From Candidatus Villigracilis vicinus (lineage in GTDB: Bacteria; Chloroflexota; Anaerolineae; Anaerolineales; Villigracilaceae): DNA of 64,000 bases. Shown piece after piece: positions 43,945 to 50,854 of this stretch (its first letter is position 1; every line of letters starts with the position of its first letter). The position numbers and the translations under genes are program-made. The notes below the pieces were generated by a model. The model was not told the origin of the DNA, ran no database searches, and saw only the letters and a list, made by a program, of their open reading frames with translations. Location: the NCBI GenBank assembly GCA_016721315.1, contig JADKIL010000019.1, positions 184,110 through 248,109 of the forward strand, read 5' to 3'.

Positions 43945-44680
43945 GGGACAAATTAAAGGCGTGTTGGAAGTTTTTCATCGCACTAAACTGGATCCTGATA
44001 CAGAATGGTTTGATTTTCTTAATACCTTGGCAAGTCATCTTGCGATCGCAGTGGATAACGTTGCACTCTTCGAGAGCTTGCAGCGTTCCAATGCGGAACT
44101 GACTCTGGCATATGATGCCACGATCGAAGGCTGGTCGCATGCACTTGATCTGCGTGATAAGGAAACGGAAGGGCATAGCCTGCGCGTAACAGAGTTGACT
44201 GTGGAGCTTGCGCGCGCCTTCGGTTTGAATGACGCGGAATTAGTGCAGGTTCGCTGGGGATCGCTGTTGCATGATATCGGCAAAATGGGTGTGCCGGATG
44301 CGATCCTATTCAAGCCCGGCGTCTTGTCAGATGATGAATGGATTGCGATGAAAAAGCATCCGGTCTTTGCATATGAGATGCTTTCCCCTATTCGCTACCT
44401 GAGATTGGCGCTGGATATTCCATATTGTCATCATGAGAAATGGGATGGCAGCGGGTATCCGCGAAGTTTAAAAGGCGATCAAATTCCAGTGACAGCCCGT
44501 ATTTTCGCGGTAGTGGATGTTTGGGATGCACTCATATCCGAGCGTCCATATCGCATCGCCTGGACGATACCCGATGCATTGAAGTATATCCAGGCTTCTT
44601 CAGAGATACACTTTGACCCGCAGGTGGTTAACCTATTCTTGGATGTTATTGGCAGGAAGCTTGCATCGGCATCAACTTGA
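43862..44680 (+). CDS. HD-GYP cyclic di-GMP phosphodiesterase, C-terminal part
   Basis: This frame holds the end of GAF (CYYGAPLIVKGQIKGVLEVF) and a complete HD-GYP domain (about residues 85-265). The motifs are EGHSLRVTELT, LLHDIGKMGVPD (HD pair), HPVFAYEML, CHHEKWDGSGYP (GYP motif) and VDVWDALISERPYR. HD-GYP enzymes hydrolyse cyclic di-GMP. It is the likely counterpart of the neighbouring cyclase. The nominal ATG at 43862 is internal to the original gene. Confidence 0.85.
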   Translation: MNRISCYYPNFLKGEDFVCYYGAPLIVKGQIKGVLEVFHRTKLDPDTEWFDFLNTLASHLAIAVDNVALFESLQRSNAELTLAYDATIEGWSHALDLRDKETEGHSLRVTELTVELARAFGLNDAELVQVRWGSLLHDIGKMGVPDAILFKPGVLSDDEWIAMKKHPVFAYEMLSPIRYLRLALDIPYCHHEKWDGSGYPRSLKGDQIPVTARIFAVVDVWDALISERPYRIAWTIPDALKYIQASSEIHFDPQVVNLFLDVIGRKLASAST

Positions 44681-44806
44681 AAAAGATGGGGCTTTAAATG
44701 CATAGGTGAGCTTCAGAGAAGCAAGGAAATTATATGAGACCTGAAATTGGACTGGGTACTTGATTTATAAAAGTGAATACAGAAATTTTGATCTGGGATA
44801 TTTTTG

Positions 44807-44885
44807 ACCTCCCCCAAGCGAACTAGATAGACACTCCCCAATCGATGGATGCGACCGGAAAGTGCGCGTTGTATGATGAATTAGC
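44807..44885 (+). promoter_or_regulatory. Repeated promoter-like element, copy 3
   Basis: CCTCCCCCAAG begins the copy but the GTGGCGG part has diverged (CGAACT). After the same 9-base spacing come CACTCCCCAATC, GATGGATGC, GACCGGAAAGTG, then TATGATGAATT as a possible -10 box. The arms keep seven or eight pairs. It lies 105 bases upstream of a GlsB/YeaQ-family gene. The remainder of 44681-44989 holds no gene. Confidence 0.55.
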
Positions 44886-44989
44886 GTTGTGCTCTATTAA
44901 AGACTTATTTAGGCGTTACAGCCTGAAAGTTCAAAATATTAATAAGGATATATCTTTTAGGCATCAAGATGCCTTTATAAGGAGAAAAA

Positions 44990-45370
44990 ATGATCAACTT
45001 TATTGTGTGGATTATTGTCGGGGCTGTTATTGGCTGGGTGGCCAGCATCATTATGAGAACGAACAACCGCCAGGGGTTGATTGCCGATATTATCGTCGGC
45101 ATTGTAGGCGCCTTTGTGGCGGGGCTGTTTTTAAGCCCGCTTTTCAATATTAGCACGATCAATGAAGGTAACTTTAGCCTTCCGGCCCTTTTGGTTTCAT
45201 TGGGCGGCGCCATCATCCTGTTGGCGATCTCTAAACTATTTCGTAATGTTTCCGGGTTCTTATTGGTTGTGGTGATTCTTCTGTTGGTCTATGTGTATTT
45301 CAACTGCTGGACGATGAGCGCAACGTCTGCTTTTTGTATCAGCGTTAGAGCTTTGCCTTTTCTTCAATAG
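44990..45370 (+). CDS. GlsB/YeaQ/YmgE-family membrane protein, C-terminally extended
   Basis: A 126-residue protein whose first 85 residues are a standard three-helix GlsB/YeaQ unit (GAVIGWVASIIMRTNNRQGL, DIIVGIVGAFVAGLFLSPLF). It is closely related to the 84-residue protein at 46640. The extra 40 residues add a hydrophobic helix and a short tail not expected for the family. They may be a real extension or result from a lost stop. AAGGAG precedes the ATG. Family members are induced by envelope or acid stress in other bacteria. Confidence 0.85.
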   Translation: MINFIVWIIVGAVIGWVASIIMRTNNRQGLIADIIVGIVGAFVAGLFLSPLFNISTINEGNFSLPALLVSLGGAIILLAISKLFRNVSGFLLVVVILLLVYVYFNCWTMSATSAFCISVRALPFLQ

Positions 45371-45401
45371 TAAATAAAAAATCATAAGTTGGAGGTATGT
45401 A

Positions 45402-45794
45402 ATGAAAGGTTTTATTCAAAACATCGAAGATATTGTCAATAAAAATGGGGAGTTTCGCAGAGTGCTTTACACAGCGGGTAGCATACAGCTTGTTGTCATG
45501 TGCTTGAACCCCAAAGAGGATATCGGGGTTGAATTGCATGAACTGGATCAATTTTTTCGTGTCGAGGAGGGGACCGGAGAGGCGTTTCTCGATGGGGTTC
45601 GTACTGAGATCAACGCAGGCTTCGCAGTTCTTGTTCCTGCTGGCACAAAGCATAACATTATCAATACCGGTAAGGTGCCTTTGAAGCTTTATACACTATA
45701 TGCTCCTCCAAATCACCGTGAAGGAGTCGTTCATCGTACACGCGCTGATGCTGAAAAGGATAGCGAGCATTTTGACGGGAAAACAACAGAATGA
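45402..45794 (+). CDS. Cupin-domain protein
   Basis: A 130-residue single-cupin protein. Motif 1 appears as EDIGVELHELDQFFRVEEG and motif 2 as FAVLVPAGTKHNIIN, with the metal-binding His and Glu residues present. TTGGAGG at 45391-45397 supports the start. The C-terminal HREGVVHRTRADAE tail is typical of small mannose-6-phosphate-isomerase-like cupins. The substrate is unknown. It follows the GlsB-like gene by 31 bases, so both may be expressed from copy 3. Confidence 0.88.
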   Translation: MKGFIQNIEDIVNKNGEFRRVLYTAGSIQLVVMCLNPKEDIGVELHELDQFFRVEEGTGEAFLDGVRTEINAGFAVLVPAGTKHNIINTGKVPLKLYTLYAPPNHREGVVHRTRADAEKDSEHFDGKTTE

Positions 45795-45800
45795 ATGACC

Positions 45801-45880
45801 ACCTCCCCCAAGTGGCGGAGATACAAACTCCCCAGCCGATGGATGCGGCTGGGGAGTTTGTATCATACGATGGATGTATG
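45801..45880 (+). promoter_or_regulatory. Repeated promoter-like element, copy 4 (perfect inverted repeat)
   Basis: CCCCCAAGTGGCGG is followed by a perfect 18-bp inverted repeat, 45820-45837 and 45847-45864, around the 9-base centre GATGGATGC. TATCAT (45861-45866) could be the -10 box. The next start codon is only 11 bases further. It is the most symmetrical of the five copies. Confidence 0.7.
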
Positions 45881-46249
45881 ACCCGCGTATATATTGCCGA
45901 TGCAAATTCTGAAGAACGTTCTGCCCTGCGCCTGGTATTGCTGGACTTAAAAATGGAAGTCGTTGGTGAAGCTGCTGATTGGGCAACTACATTGGTGCTT
46001 ACACCTGCCAGCCGGGCGGATATGTTGTTGATCGATTGGGAGTTGCTTCCCCCTTCGCAAACCCCGGCTTTGGATACGCTTCGAAAAAACTGCCCAGCTG
46101 CAATTGTCATTATTCTCATCAGTCATCTGGACGCCCGTCAGCAAGCCGCGCTTTCCGCTGGCGCCGACGCATTTATCAGCAAAGGCGAATCTCCTGAGCG
46201 GGTGGCCGAACGTCTGCGTTCTGTTGCCGCAGGCATTCGTAATCACTGA
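45878..46249 (+). CDS. Receiver-like response regulator domain protein
   Basis: The start at 45878 gives 123 residues beginning MTRVYIADANSEERSALRLV. A CheY-like fold is recognisable: the acidic pocket is AD rather than DD, the phosphoacceptor Asp is in MLLIDWELLPPS, and the C-terminal Lys is in AFISKGESPERVAERL. The altered acidic pocket suggests weak or no phosphorylation. With the -10-like box just upstream, the message may be nearly leaderless. An earlier in-frame ATG at 45791 would translate the element itself and is unlikely. Confidence 0.78.
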   Translation: MTRVYIADANSEERSALRLVLLDLKMEVVGEAADWATTLVLTPASRADMLLIDWELLPPSQTPALDTLRKNCPAAIVIILISHLDARQQAALSAGADAFISKGESPERVAERLRSVAAGIRNH

Positions 46250-46290
46250 CGCCAATACTTGATTGAGAGTCTTGAAATCCGGAACACCCA

Positions 46291-46325
46291 CGCTGTCTCG
46301 AGTGCCGGCGTACATTGAGACAGCG
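46291..46325 (+). other. Stem-loop in the csbD leader
   Basis: CGCTGTCTC (46291-46299) pairs with GAGACAGCG (46317-46325) around a 17-base loop, ending 11 bases before the GGAGG of the CsbD gene. It could be a terminator-like or regulatory leader hairpin. Confidence 0.45.
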
Positions 46326-46352
46326 ATTTCAAATGATCTGGAGGATCAAAAC

Positions 46353-46589
46353 ATGAACAAAGATATTTTAGAAGGCAAATGGAAACAAATGAAAGGTGGG
46401 GCGAAGGTCTGGTGGGGCAAACTCACAGACGACGATCTGGATCGTGCCGCTGGCAAGTTTGAAGTTCTGACAGGTATCCTTCAGGAAAAATATGGCTATA
46501 CCCGTGAAGCCGCAGCCGATGAGATCGAAAAGCGTGTCACCACATATGAAGCCAACCTGAAGAAGACCACCCAACCCACCTCCAAATAA
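46353..46589 (+). CDS. CsbD-family stress protein
   Basis: A 78-residue soluble protein with the CsbD pattern: ILEGKWKQMKGGAKVWWGKLT, DDDLDRAAGKFEVLTG and a closing YGYTREAAADEIEKRV. It is preceded by CTGGAGG. CsbD proteins are controlled by general stress sigma factors in Bacillus and are of unknown mechanism. It stands in a run of stress-type small proteins. A small stem-loop (GATGACC/GGTCATC, 46597-46620) follows. Confidence 0.93.
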   Translation: MNKDILEGKWKQMKGGAKVWWGKLTDDDLDRAAGKFEVLTGILQEKYGYTREAAADEIEKRVTTYEANLKKTTQPTSK

Positions 46590-46639
46590 AAGGAATGATG
46601 ACCGTGCTTGCATGGTCATCAACAAGAAAAGGAAAAGTC

Positions 46640-46894
46640 ATGAACATTATTATCTATTTGATCTTTGGGGCGATTGTTGGCTATGTCGCCAGCAGGATTA
46701 TGAGAACCAATTCTCAACAAGGACTCCTGCTTGATATTCTCGTTGGTATCATCGGCGCGTTTTTGGCTGGATACTTTATCAGCCCGCTTCTTGGAATCGG
46801 CACGATTAATGATGCGATCACCATCCCAACGCTGCTCGTAACCTTGCTGGGTTCGGTCATTCTGTTATGGATCGTTAAACAGATCCGCCGTTAG
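46640..46894 (+). CDS. GlsB/YeaQ/YmgE-family stress membrane protein
   Basis: An 84-residue three-helix membrane protein with GAIVGYVASRIMRTNSQQG, DILVGIIGAFLAGYFISPLL and a short basic end IRR. The ATG at 46640 follows GGAAAAG. It is a paralog of the longer protein at 44990. It is adjacent to CsbD, a pairing frequent in stress regulons. Confidence 0.92.
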   Translation: MNIIIYLIFGAIVGYVASRIMRTNSQQGLLLDILVGIIGAFLAGYFISPLLGIGTINDAITIPTLLVTLLGSVILLWIVKQIRR

Positions 46895-46948
46895 TAGAAT
46901 TCGATCTGGCTTTAAGTAGTCTCTCGTAAGTATTTAGCAAACAAATCC

Positions 46949-46985
46949 CTGCTCAAGGTATCGTCCTCGGCGGCGCCTTGAGCAG
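46949..46985 (+). terminator. Putative stem-loop between GlsB-like and YggT-like genes
   Basis: CTGCTCAAGG and CCTTGAGCAG form a perfect 10-bp stem with a 17-base GC-rich loop. Only a weak T run follows, so it may be a leader structure rather than a terminator. Confidence 0.5.
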
Positions 46986-47034
46986 CAGTTTCTAAGATTT
47001 ATTTCGACCAACTAGGTAGAAAGAAGTTATTAAA

Positions 47035-47448
47035 TTGTCAAACGAAAATAGAATATCGGAAGTTAGAACAACTCAAAGCGAACCGGAGCGTGAACAGCGA
47101 ATTTTTAGTTTCAAGCTGACGCAATGGGTCTGGCTGCTGTTCGGTGTTTTGGAAGCGCTAATCGTGCTCCGCATCGGGCTTAAGCTGGTCGGTGCCAACC
47201 CTGCCAGCCCGATCGTCGCCCTGATCTATGGGTTTACCTATCTATTCCTGTTTCCATTTGAGGGGTTAGTCGCTTCACCGTCGATGGGCAGCATGATCCT
47301 TGAACTGTCATCCATGTTTGCCATTTTGATCTATGGGCTTATCGCCTGGGCCGTAGAAAGAACTGTCTGGTTGATTTTTTATCGTCCGCGCAGAAACATG
47401 GTTTCAGTAACAGAGACCAGTACCAGCGAGAGCCGTACGCCCAGATAA
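47035..47448 (+). CDS. YggT-like integral membrane protein
   Basis: A 137-residue protein with a charged N-terminus (about 1-28) and three or four helices. LTQWVWLLFGVLEALIVLRIGLKL and PIVALIYGFTYLFLFPF lie in the first half, and a later hydrophobic stretch ends in IAWAVERTVW. The first half resembles the YggT family. It starts with TTG at 47035, with a weak ribosome site (AGAAAGAAG). Its function is unknown. Relatives are often found beside stress genes. Confidence 0.68.
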   Translation: MSNENRISEVRTTQSEPEREQRIFSFKLTQWVWLLFGVLEALIVLRIGLKLVGANPASPIVALIYGFTYLFLFPFEGLVASPSMGSMILELSSMFAILIYGLIAWAVERTVWLIFYRPRRNMVSVTETSTSESRTPR

Positions 47449-47462
47449 AGCCTAGAGACTTT

Positions 47463-47636
47463 ATGAAAAATGCCCCTCGTCAATCAGAGATTGAAACACA
47501 AAAACGATTTAGCTTTCTAGCTATATTGCAATGGCTGGTAAATTTTGTCCGGTTGACGGATGAGGAGCAGAATGCGGCCGGAATCTATTTCGGCAACCCG
47601 TATGATCGTAATGATGATACATCAATGGAGAAATAA
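47463..47636 (+). CDS. Small protein (57 aa), unknown
   Basis: ATG 47463 to TAA 47636. It has a basic and polar start (MKNAPRQSEIETQKRF), a short hydrophobic part (FLAILQWLVNFVRL) and an acidic end with FGNPYDRNDD. It begins 15 bases after the YggT-like stop and ends one base before the next gene, spacing that suggests a real co-transcribed small protein. No homology is recognised. Confidence 0.5.
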   Translation: MKNAPRQSEIETQKRFSFLAILQWLVNFVRLTDEEQNAAGIYFGNPYDRNDDTSMEK

Positions 47637-47637
47637 C

Positions 47638-47790
47638 ATGAACATGGAAAAATTGAAATGGATCTTGCTTGCGGTCTTTTTGATCATTTTCGGCTTGAGT
47701 CTGCTTGGCGTGGGACTCGGCGGAGTATTGAATGTCGTCGCCGGAATTTGTGCGTTGATCGCAGGTATTTTGTTCTTGATCAACCGCTGA
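47638..47790 (+). CDS. Small hydrophobic membrane protein (50 aa)
   Basis: ATG 47638 begins MNMEKLKW and is followed by two helices, ILLAVFLIIFGLSLLG and VLNVVAGICALIAGILFLI, joined by a glycine turn. The form is like DUF5670/lmo0937-type mini membrane proteins. GGAG in the preceding gene serves as ribosome site. A terminator hairpin follows at 47800. Confidence 0.65.
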   Translation: MNMEKLKWILLAVFLIIFGLSLLGVGLGGVLNVVAGICALIAGILFLINR

Positions 47791-47799
47791 TCCAATATG

Positions 47800-47827
47800 G
47801 GAGCAGCTTCTAATTAGTCGCTGCTCC
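47800..47827 (+). terminator. Rho-independent terminator
   Basis: GGAGCAGC/GCTGCTCC with a 12-base loop followed by TTTC, 9 bases after the stop of the small membrane gene. Confidence 0.75.
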
Positions 47828-47868
47828 TTTCACAAAGTTCTCTTCGCTGAGTGAGTGGCAGGTATTTT

Positions 47869-48021
47869 GTGCTTAAGCTTTCCATCCTAATAATGCTTAT
47901 GTTATGGGTATATGTATTTTTTGGACATCCAAAAACTCTTGGTCCACGCCTCTCAGGCAATTTGACTTATTTTTTGACCATTGTATTTATCGCCCTGGTC
48001 ATTGCTGGATTTTTATCTTGA
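47869..48021 (+). CDS. Small membrane protein (50 aa), GTG start
   Basis: GTG 47869 to TGA 48021 encodes two hydrophobic helices (ILIMLMLWVYVFFG and LTYFLTIVFIALVIAGF) with a basic turn HPKTLGPRL. The ribosome site is poor (CAGG), so expression is uncertain. Its location among other mini membrane proteins supports it. Confidence 0.42.
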   Translation: MLKLSILIMLMLWVYVFFGHPKTLGPRLSGNLTYFLTIVFIALVIAGFLS

Positions 48022-48108
48022 TCATTGCTTTTGTCTCATTTTTAAAGTTTTGAGCACACTATTGTGAAATATGGATTACATCGTGCGTTAATGCGAAAGG
48101 AACAAGCC

Positions 48109-49038
48109 ATGTTTAGTGAACAACTCTACGAGAATACATCTGCACAGATTTCGAGGTGTCAGGAGCGTATTCTGACCCCGGTACATGGGAAAAGCCTCAG
48201 TCCGGTCGAAAGACAGGATGAGGAGTTGAAACTGGATGTTACTAATGCGCTTTGGGGAGATGCCATCATACGGTCATTGGATTTTTACGAGATCGATATT
48301 CGTGTCAGAAACAGGGTCGTCACCTTGAGTGGACATATTACAAGTTCAAGGAGTCAGAATCGGGTTAAAAACGCTCTCCAGCTACTCCCAGGTATCGTGG
48401 AAGTAAAAAATTTTCTTGTTTCAGACGACCAGCTTGTCCTTGATGTGGCATCTGCGTTGGGAAGTTTGGAACATGCTTATGACTGCAAATTCTTTACAGG
48501 TGCTTCTCATGGGGTGGTATCTCTAAACGGTATTGTCAGGGATAAGAATATTAGATTGCTGGCAGAGAGATGTGTATCTGAAAACCCGCACACCCGTGGC
48601 GTGATCAATAACATTCAATCTATGGGAATTAAACAAAATTTTTCTGATGCGCCCTTCCTCCAGCCGATCATTCGGGAAACCATTTATTTTCTTGATTGGG
48701 TCTCCGGAACAGTAAAACAGGTGATCGTGAATCCGAATAATCGACGTGTAATGGCTATGGTGCTTCAAGGGAAATTTATCAGGCAGCTGGATGGACCTCC
48801 TTCAATGGATGATGAAAGAACCTTTTCTCTGGAGCGGCTGATCGTTATTCCCATGAGTGCAGTCCGTTATTTAACCAAGACTTCGGGTTTTCTTTATATT
48901 ACCAGCGCTGAAAGGAATCAGTATATGGATTTCGCCCCTGCTCATTTTGTGGCTCCTCCTTATAACTGGACGCCTCCGTATCCCTATTGCCCCGAGGACG
49001 TATTGTTTTCTTTGGAAAATCATGAAAACGACATTTAG
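48109..49038 (+). CDS. BON-domain protein with PRC-barrel-like C-terminus
   Basis: The ATG at 48109 follows GAAAGGA and gives 309 residues. Two BON-like repeats (about 38-105 and 110-165) have the pattern VTNALWGDAIIRS, VVTLSGHITS, ALQLLPGIVEVKNFL and then LNGIVRDKN...GVINNIQSM. A beta-rich segment (about 180-265) resembles a PRC-barrel (DWVSGTVKQVIVNPNNRRVMAMVL). BON modules bind membranes or phospholipids in osmotic-shock proteins. No signal peptide is visible. Confidence 0.78.
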   Translation: MFSEQLYENTSAQISRCQERILTPVHGKSLSPVERQDEELKLDVTNALWGDAIIRSLDFYEIDIRVRNRVVTLSGHITSSRSQNRVKNALQLLPGIVEVKNFLVSDDQLVLDVASALGSLEHAYDCKFFTGASHGVVSLNGIVRDKNIRLLAERCVSENPHTRGVINNIQSMGIKQNFSDAPFLQPIIRETIYFLDWVSGTVKQVIVNPNNRRVMAMVLQGKFIRQLDGPPSMDDERTFSLERLIVIPMSAVRYLTKTSGFLYITSAERNQYMDFAPAHFVAPPYNWTPPYPYCPEDVLFSLENHENDI

Positions 49039-49313
49039 ATTGGGAGCACACCTCAGTAAGGTTCATTCTTTTCGATACCGAAAAAGGTTTAATTTAATAA
49101 ACAATTTGCCTTTGCAGGCAACCCGGGTGGAAAGCATGGAAGATGATACTCCTGCCCGCAGCAGACAGCCTTATATTTTTATGCGGCGATATCCGGGCGG
49201 GGTTTCAAGGAGTATTTTTATCTTCACAGAAAAAAGGAATCGAAAAAATAGGAACCATAAATGCAGCATCCTACTCTGGGAGGACGATGGCGGAGCAGCA
49301 TAATGTCTGAATT
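49039..49313. other. Noncoding stretch after the BON gene
   Basis: No supported gene. The frames present are short and unconserved. The interval ends at copy 5 of the repeated element. Confidence 0.5.
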
Positions 49314-49390
49314 TTATCCCCCAAGTGGCGGATTTTTAAACTCCCCGGCGGAAGGATGTATTGAGAGGGTATTTTGCTTATGATGAATTT
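49314..49390 (+). promoter_or_regulatory. Repeated promoter-like element, copy 5
   Basis: ATCCCCCAAGTGGCGG, then the constant 9-base gap and CTCCCC. The right arm is degraded (GAGAGGG). TTATGATGAATTT contains the possible -10 box at 49380-49385, as in copy 3. It lies 33 bases upstream of a mini membrane protein gene. Confidence 0.6.
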
Positions 49391-49422
49391 ACAAGATAAA
49401 TCAATTGAAAGGAGAAAATCTT

Positions 49423-49581
49423 ATGCTTACTTGGATCATCGTAATTCTTCTTGTTCTATGGTTGCTGGGCTATTTCGGACCGACCGTCTTTGCTGGTTTC
49501 CCTAGTTCAGGCAATATTGTCCACGTACTGCTCGTTATCGTGGTTGTCCTAGTGATTTTAAATCTGTTGGGTGCTATTTAA
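49423..49581 (+). CDS. DUF5670/lmo0937-like mini membrane protein (52 aa)
   Basis: ATG 49423 with AAAGGAG upstream. Two helices, MLTWIIVILLVLWLLGYFG and IVHVLLVIVVVLVILNLLG, are joined by a short loop, the pattern of lmo0937-family membrane proteins seen in stress regulons. Copy 5 of the repeated element is the likely promoter. Confidence 0.72.
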   Translation: MLTWIIVILLVLWLLGYFGPTVFAGFPSSGNIVHVLLVIVVVLVILNLLGAI

Positions 49582-49603
49582 GGCGAGGCTCGATGCAAAA
49601 TCC

Positions 49604-49837
49604 ATGAAAGTGGAGGCAGTAATGACACGCAAAGTGGTCACTTGCTTTGCAAAAGATGATCTCCAATAAGCATTGGATTCGATGTCTCATAATCAAGTTC
49701 GGCGTATTCCTATCGTCGACAAAGAAAACAAAATTCTTGGGATCATCACCCAGGCGGATGTGGCAACACGAGGCAAGCACCCGAAGAGGACTGCCAAAAT
49801 GGTAAAAAGTATTTCACAAGCTGAAGGAAGACAGTAG
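49604..49837 (+). pseudogene. CBS-domain protein fragment with internal stop
   Basis: From ATG 49604 the frame reads MKVEAVMTRKVVTCFAKDDLQ in CBS style, meets TAA at 49667-49669, and continues in the same frame: ALDSMSHNQVRRIPIVD, then ILGIITQADVATRG, to TAG 49837. That is one CBS domain of a protein normally twice as long, interrupted by a nonsense codon. It is a probable remnant. A single base error at the TAA could restore the frame. Confidence 0.7.
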
Positions 49838-49864
49838 ATTTTTCAACTGCAGAATAGGCAAAAA

Positions 49865-50854
49865 ATGAAACAAATTGTCTGGAGAAGCTCTCATTGGCTG
49901 GGTACGTCTATTACTCTGAAGCGCCTTTCCCTGCATATTGCCCTGTTTTGTTGGGTAAGTTTGTTGTCATTGCTCATCAATGCATGCGACGCCGTAACGA
50001 CGACACCCTACGCTGCAAACGATAGTTTGCTGATGTCAACCCAGGTGTTGATCACCGAACCTCCCTGCGAAGCCTGTGCTCAGGCAACTTTGGCAGTTAT
50101 TCTTACAAAAGAGAAGGGGAATGCGGATTTTCAGGCGGCTGCCACTGCGGAAATCTTGCGAGTCAATGCTCAGGCAACCTTGAATTCTGCAGTGGCGACA
50201 TTAAGTGCCGCTCAGACCCAGGAACAAAACAATTCCAATGTTATTGCTGCTCAAATAGCAGCCACAGCTGAGATTGTGCGTGCTAATGCGCAGGCTACGT
50301 TAAATTCGGCGGGTTCAACGCAAATTGCGGCAATGACCCAGGCGCAATATAACCTGCAAGCAACAGATTCTGCACGGACGCAAGGCGTTATTGCGATGCA
50401 AACCCAGCAAAATAAAGATGACCTCGCCGCCGGGACGCAAACTGCGATCGCTAATACGATCGCCACACAAACCCAGTCGGCTGCCGCAACTTCACAATGG
50501 TATGCCGACCAGGAGCGTCAGCGTGATGAAGAATGGCGTGGTTCGATGACCTTATTTTGGATATGGTGTCCACTGGTCTTTTTTGTAGCACTTACCGTTT
50601 CGGCCCTTTGGGGCTTTCGGCGCTGGCTGAATATTCAACAGACCAACCAGCGCATCCTTGAAAATACGGTGAAAAGGCTGCCAGAAGCTGCGGTAGAAGT
50701 TGAACCTTATACATATATTGACAGCGACGTGCTTGATGAAGGTGGTTACCAGGTTACAACGCCGGAAGACAAAGTGCATCAGTGGCTGGACGAGGTTAAA
50801 GATGAGCTATCCAACAGTGATGAGAAGGAAGAAAATAATGATCAAAGGAATTGA
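49865..50854 (+). CDS. Membrane protein with Ala/Gln-rich helical repeats, unknown
   Basis: A 329-residue protein. An N-terminal hydrophobic segment (about 22-40) ends in INAC, a possible lipobox or anchor. A long helical region rich in Ala, Gln and Thr follows, with two copies of ATAEI-R-NAQATLNSA near residues 93 and 136. A second membrane helix lies at about 225-248, and the acidic cytoplasmic tail includes VEPYTYIDSDVLDEGG. It may form a coiled-coil rod outside the membrane. Its end overlaps the next gene by 17 bases. Confidence 0.65.
   Translation: MKQIVWRSSHWLGTSITLKRLSLHIALFCWVSLLSLLINACDAVTTTPYAANDSLLMSTQVLITEPPCEACAQATLAVILTKEKGNADFQAAATAEILRVNAQATLNSAVATLSAAQTQEQNNSNVIAAQIAATAEIVRANAQATLNSAGSTQIAAMTQAQYNLQATDSARTQGVIAMQTQQNKDDLAAGTQTAIANTIATQTQSAAATSQWYADQERQRDEEWRGSMTLFWIWCPLVFFVALTVSALWGFRRWLNIQQTNQRILENTVKRLPEAAVEVEPYTYIDSDVLDEGGYQVTTPEDKVHQWLDEVKDELSNSDEKEENNDQRN

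Noticed and set aside
45820..45864. CIRCE heat-shock operator, because of the nine-base spacer
   Set aside because: The arms do not match the TTAGCACTC-type CIRCE sequence, and arms differ between copies while CIRCE is highly constant.
41801..49390. Repeated units read as a CRISPR array or a transposon family
   Set aside because: Copies are one to four kilobases apart with genes between them, there are no cas genes and no transposase or target duplications. Their fixed position upstream of genes fits regulation better.
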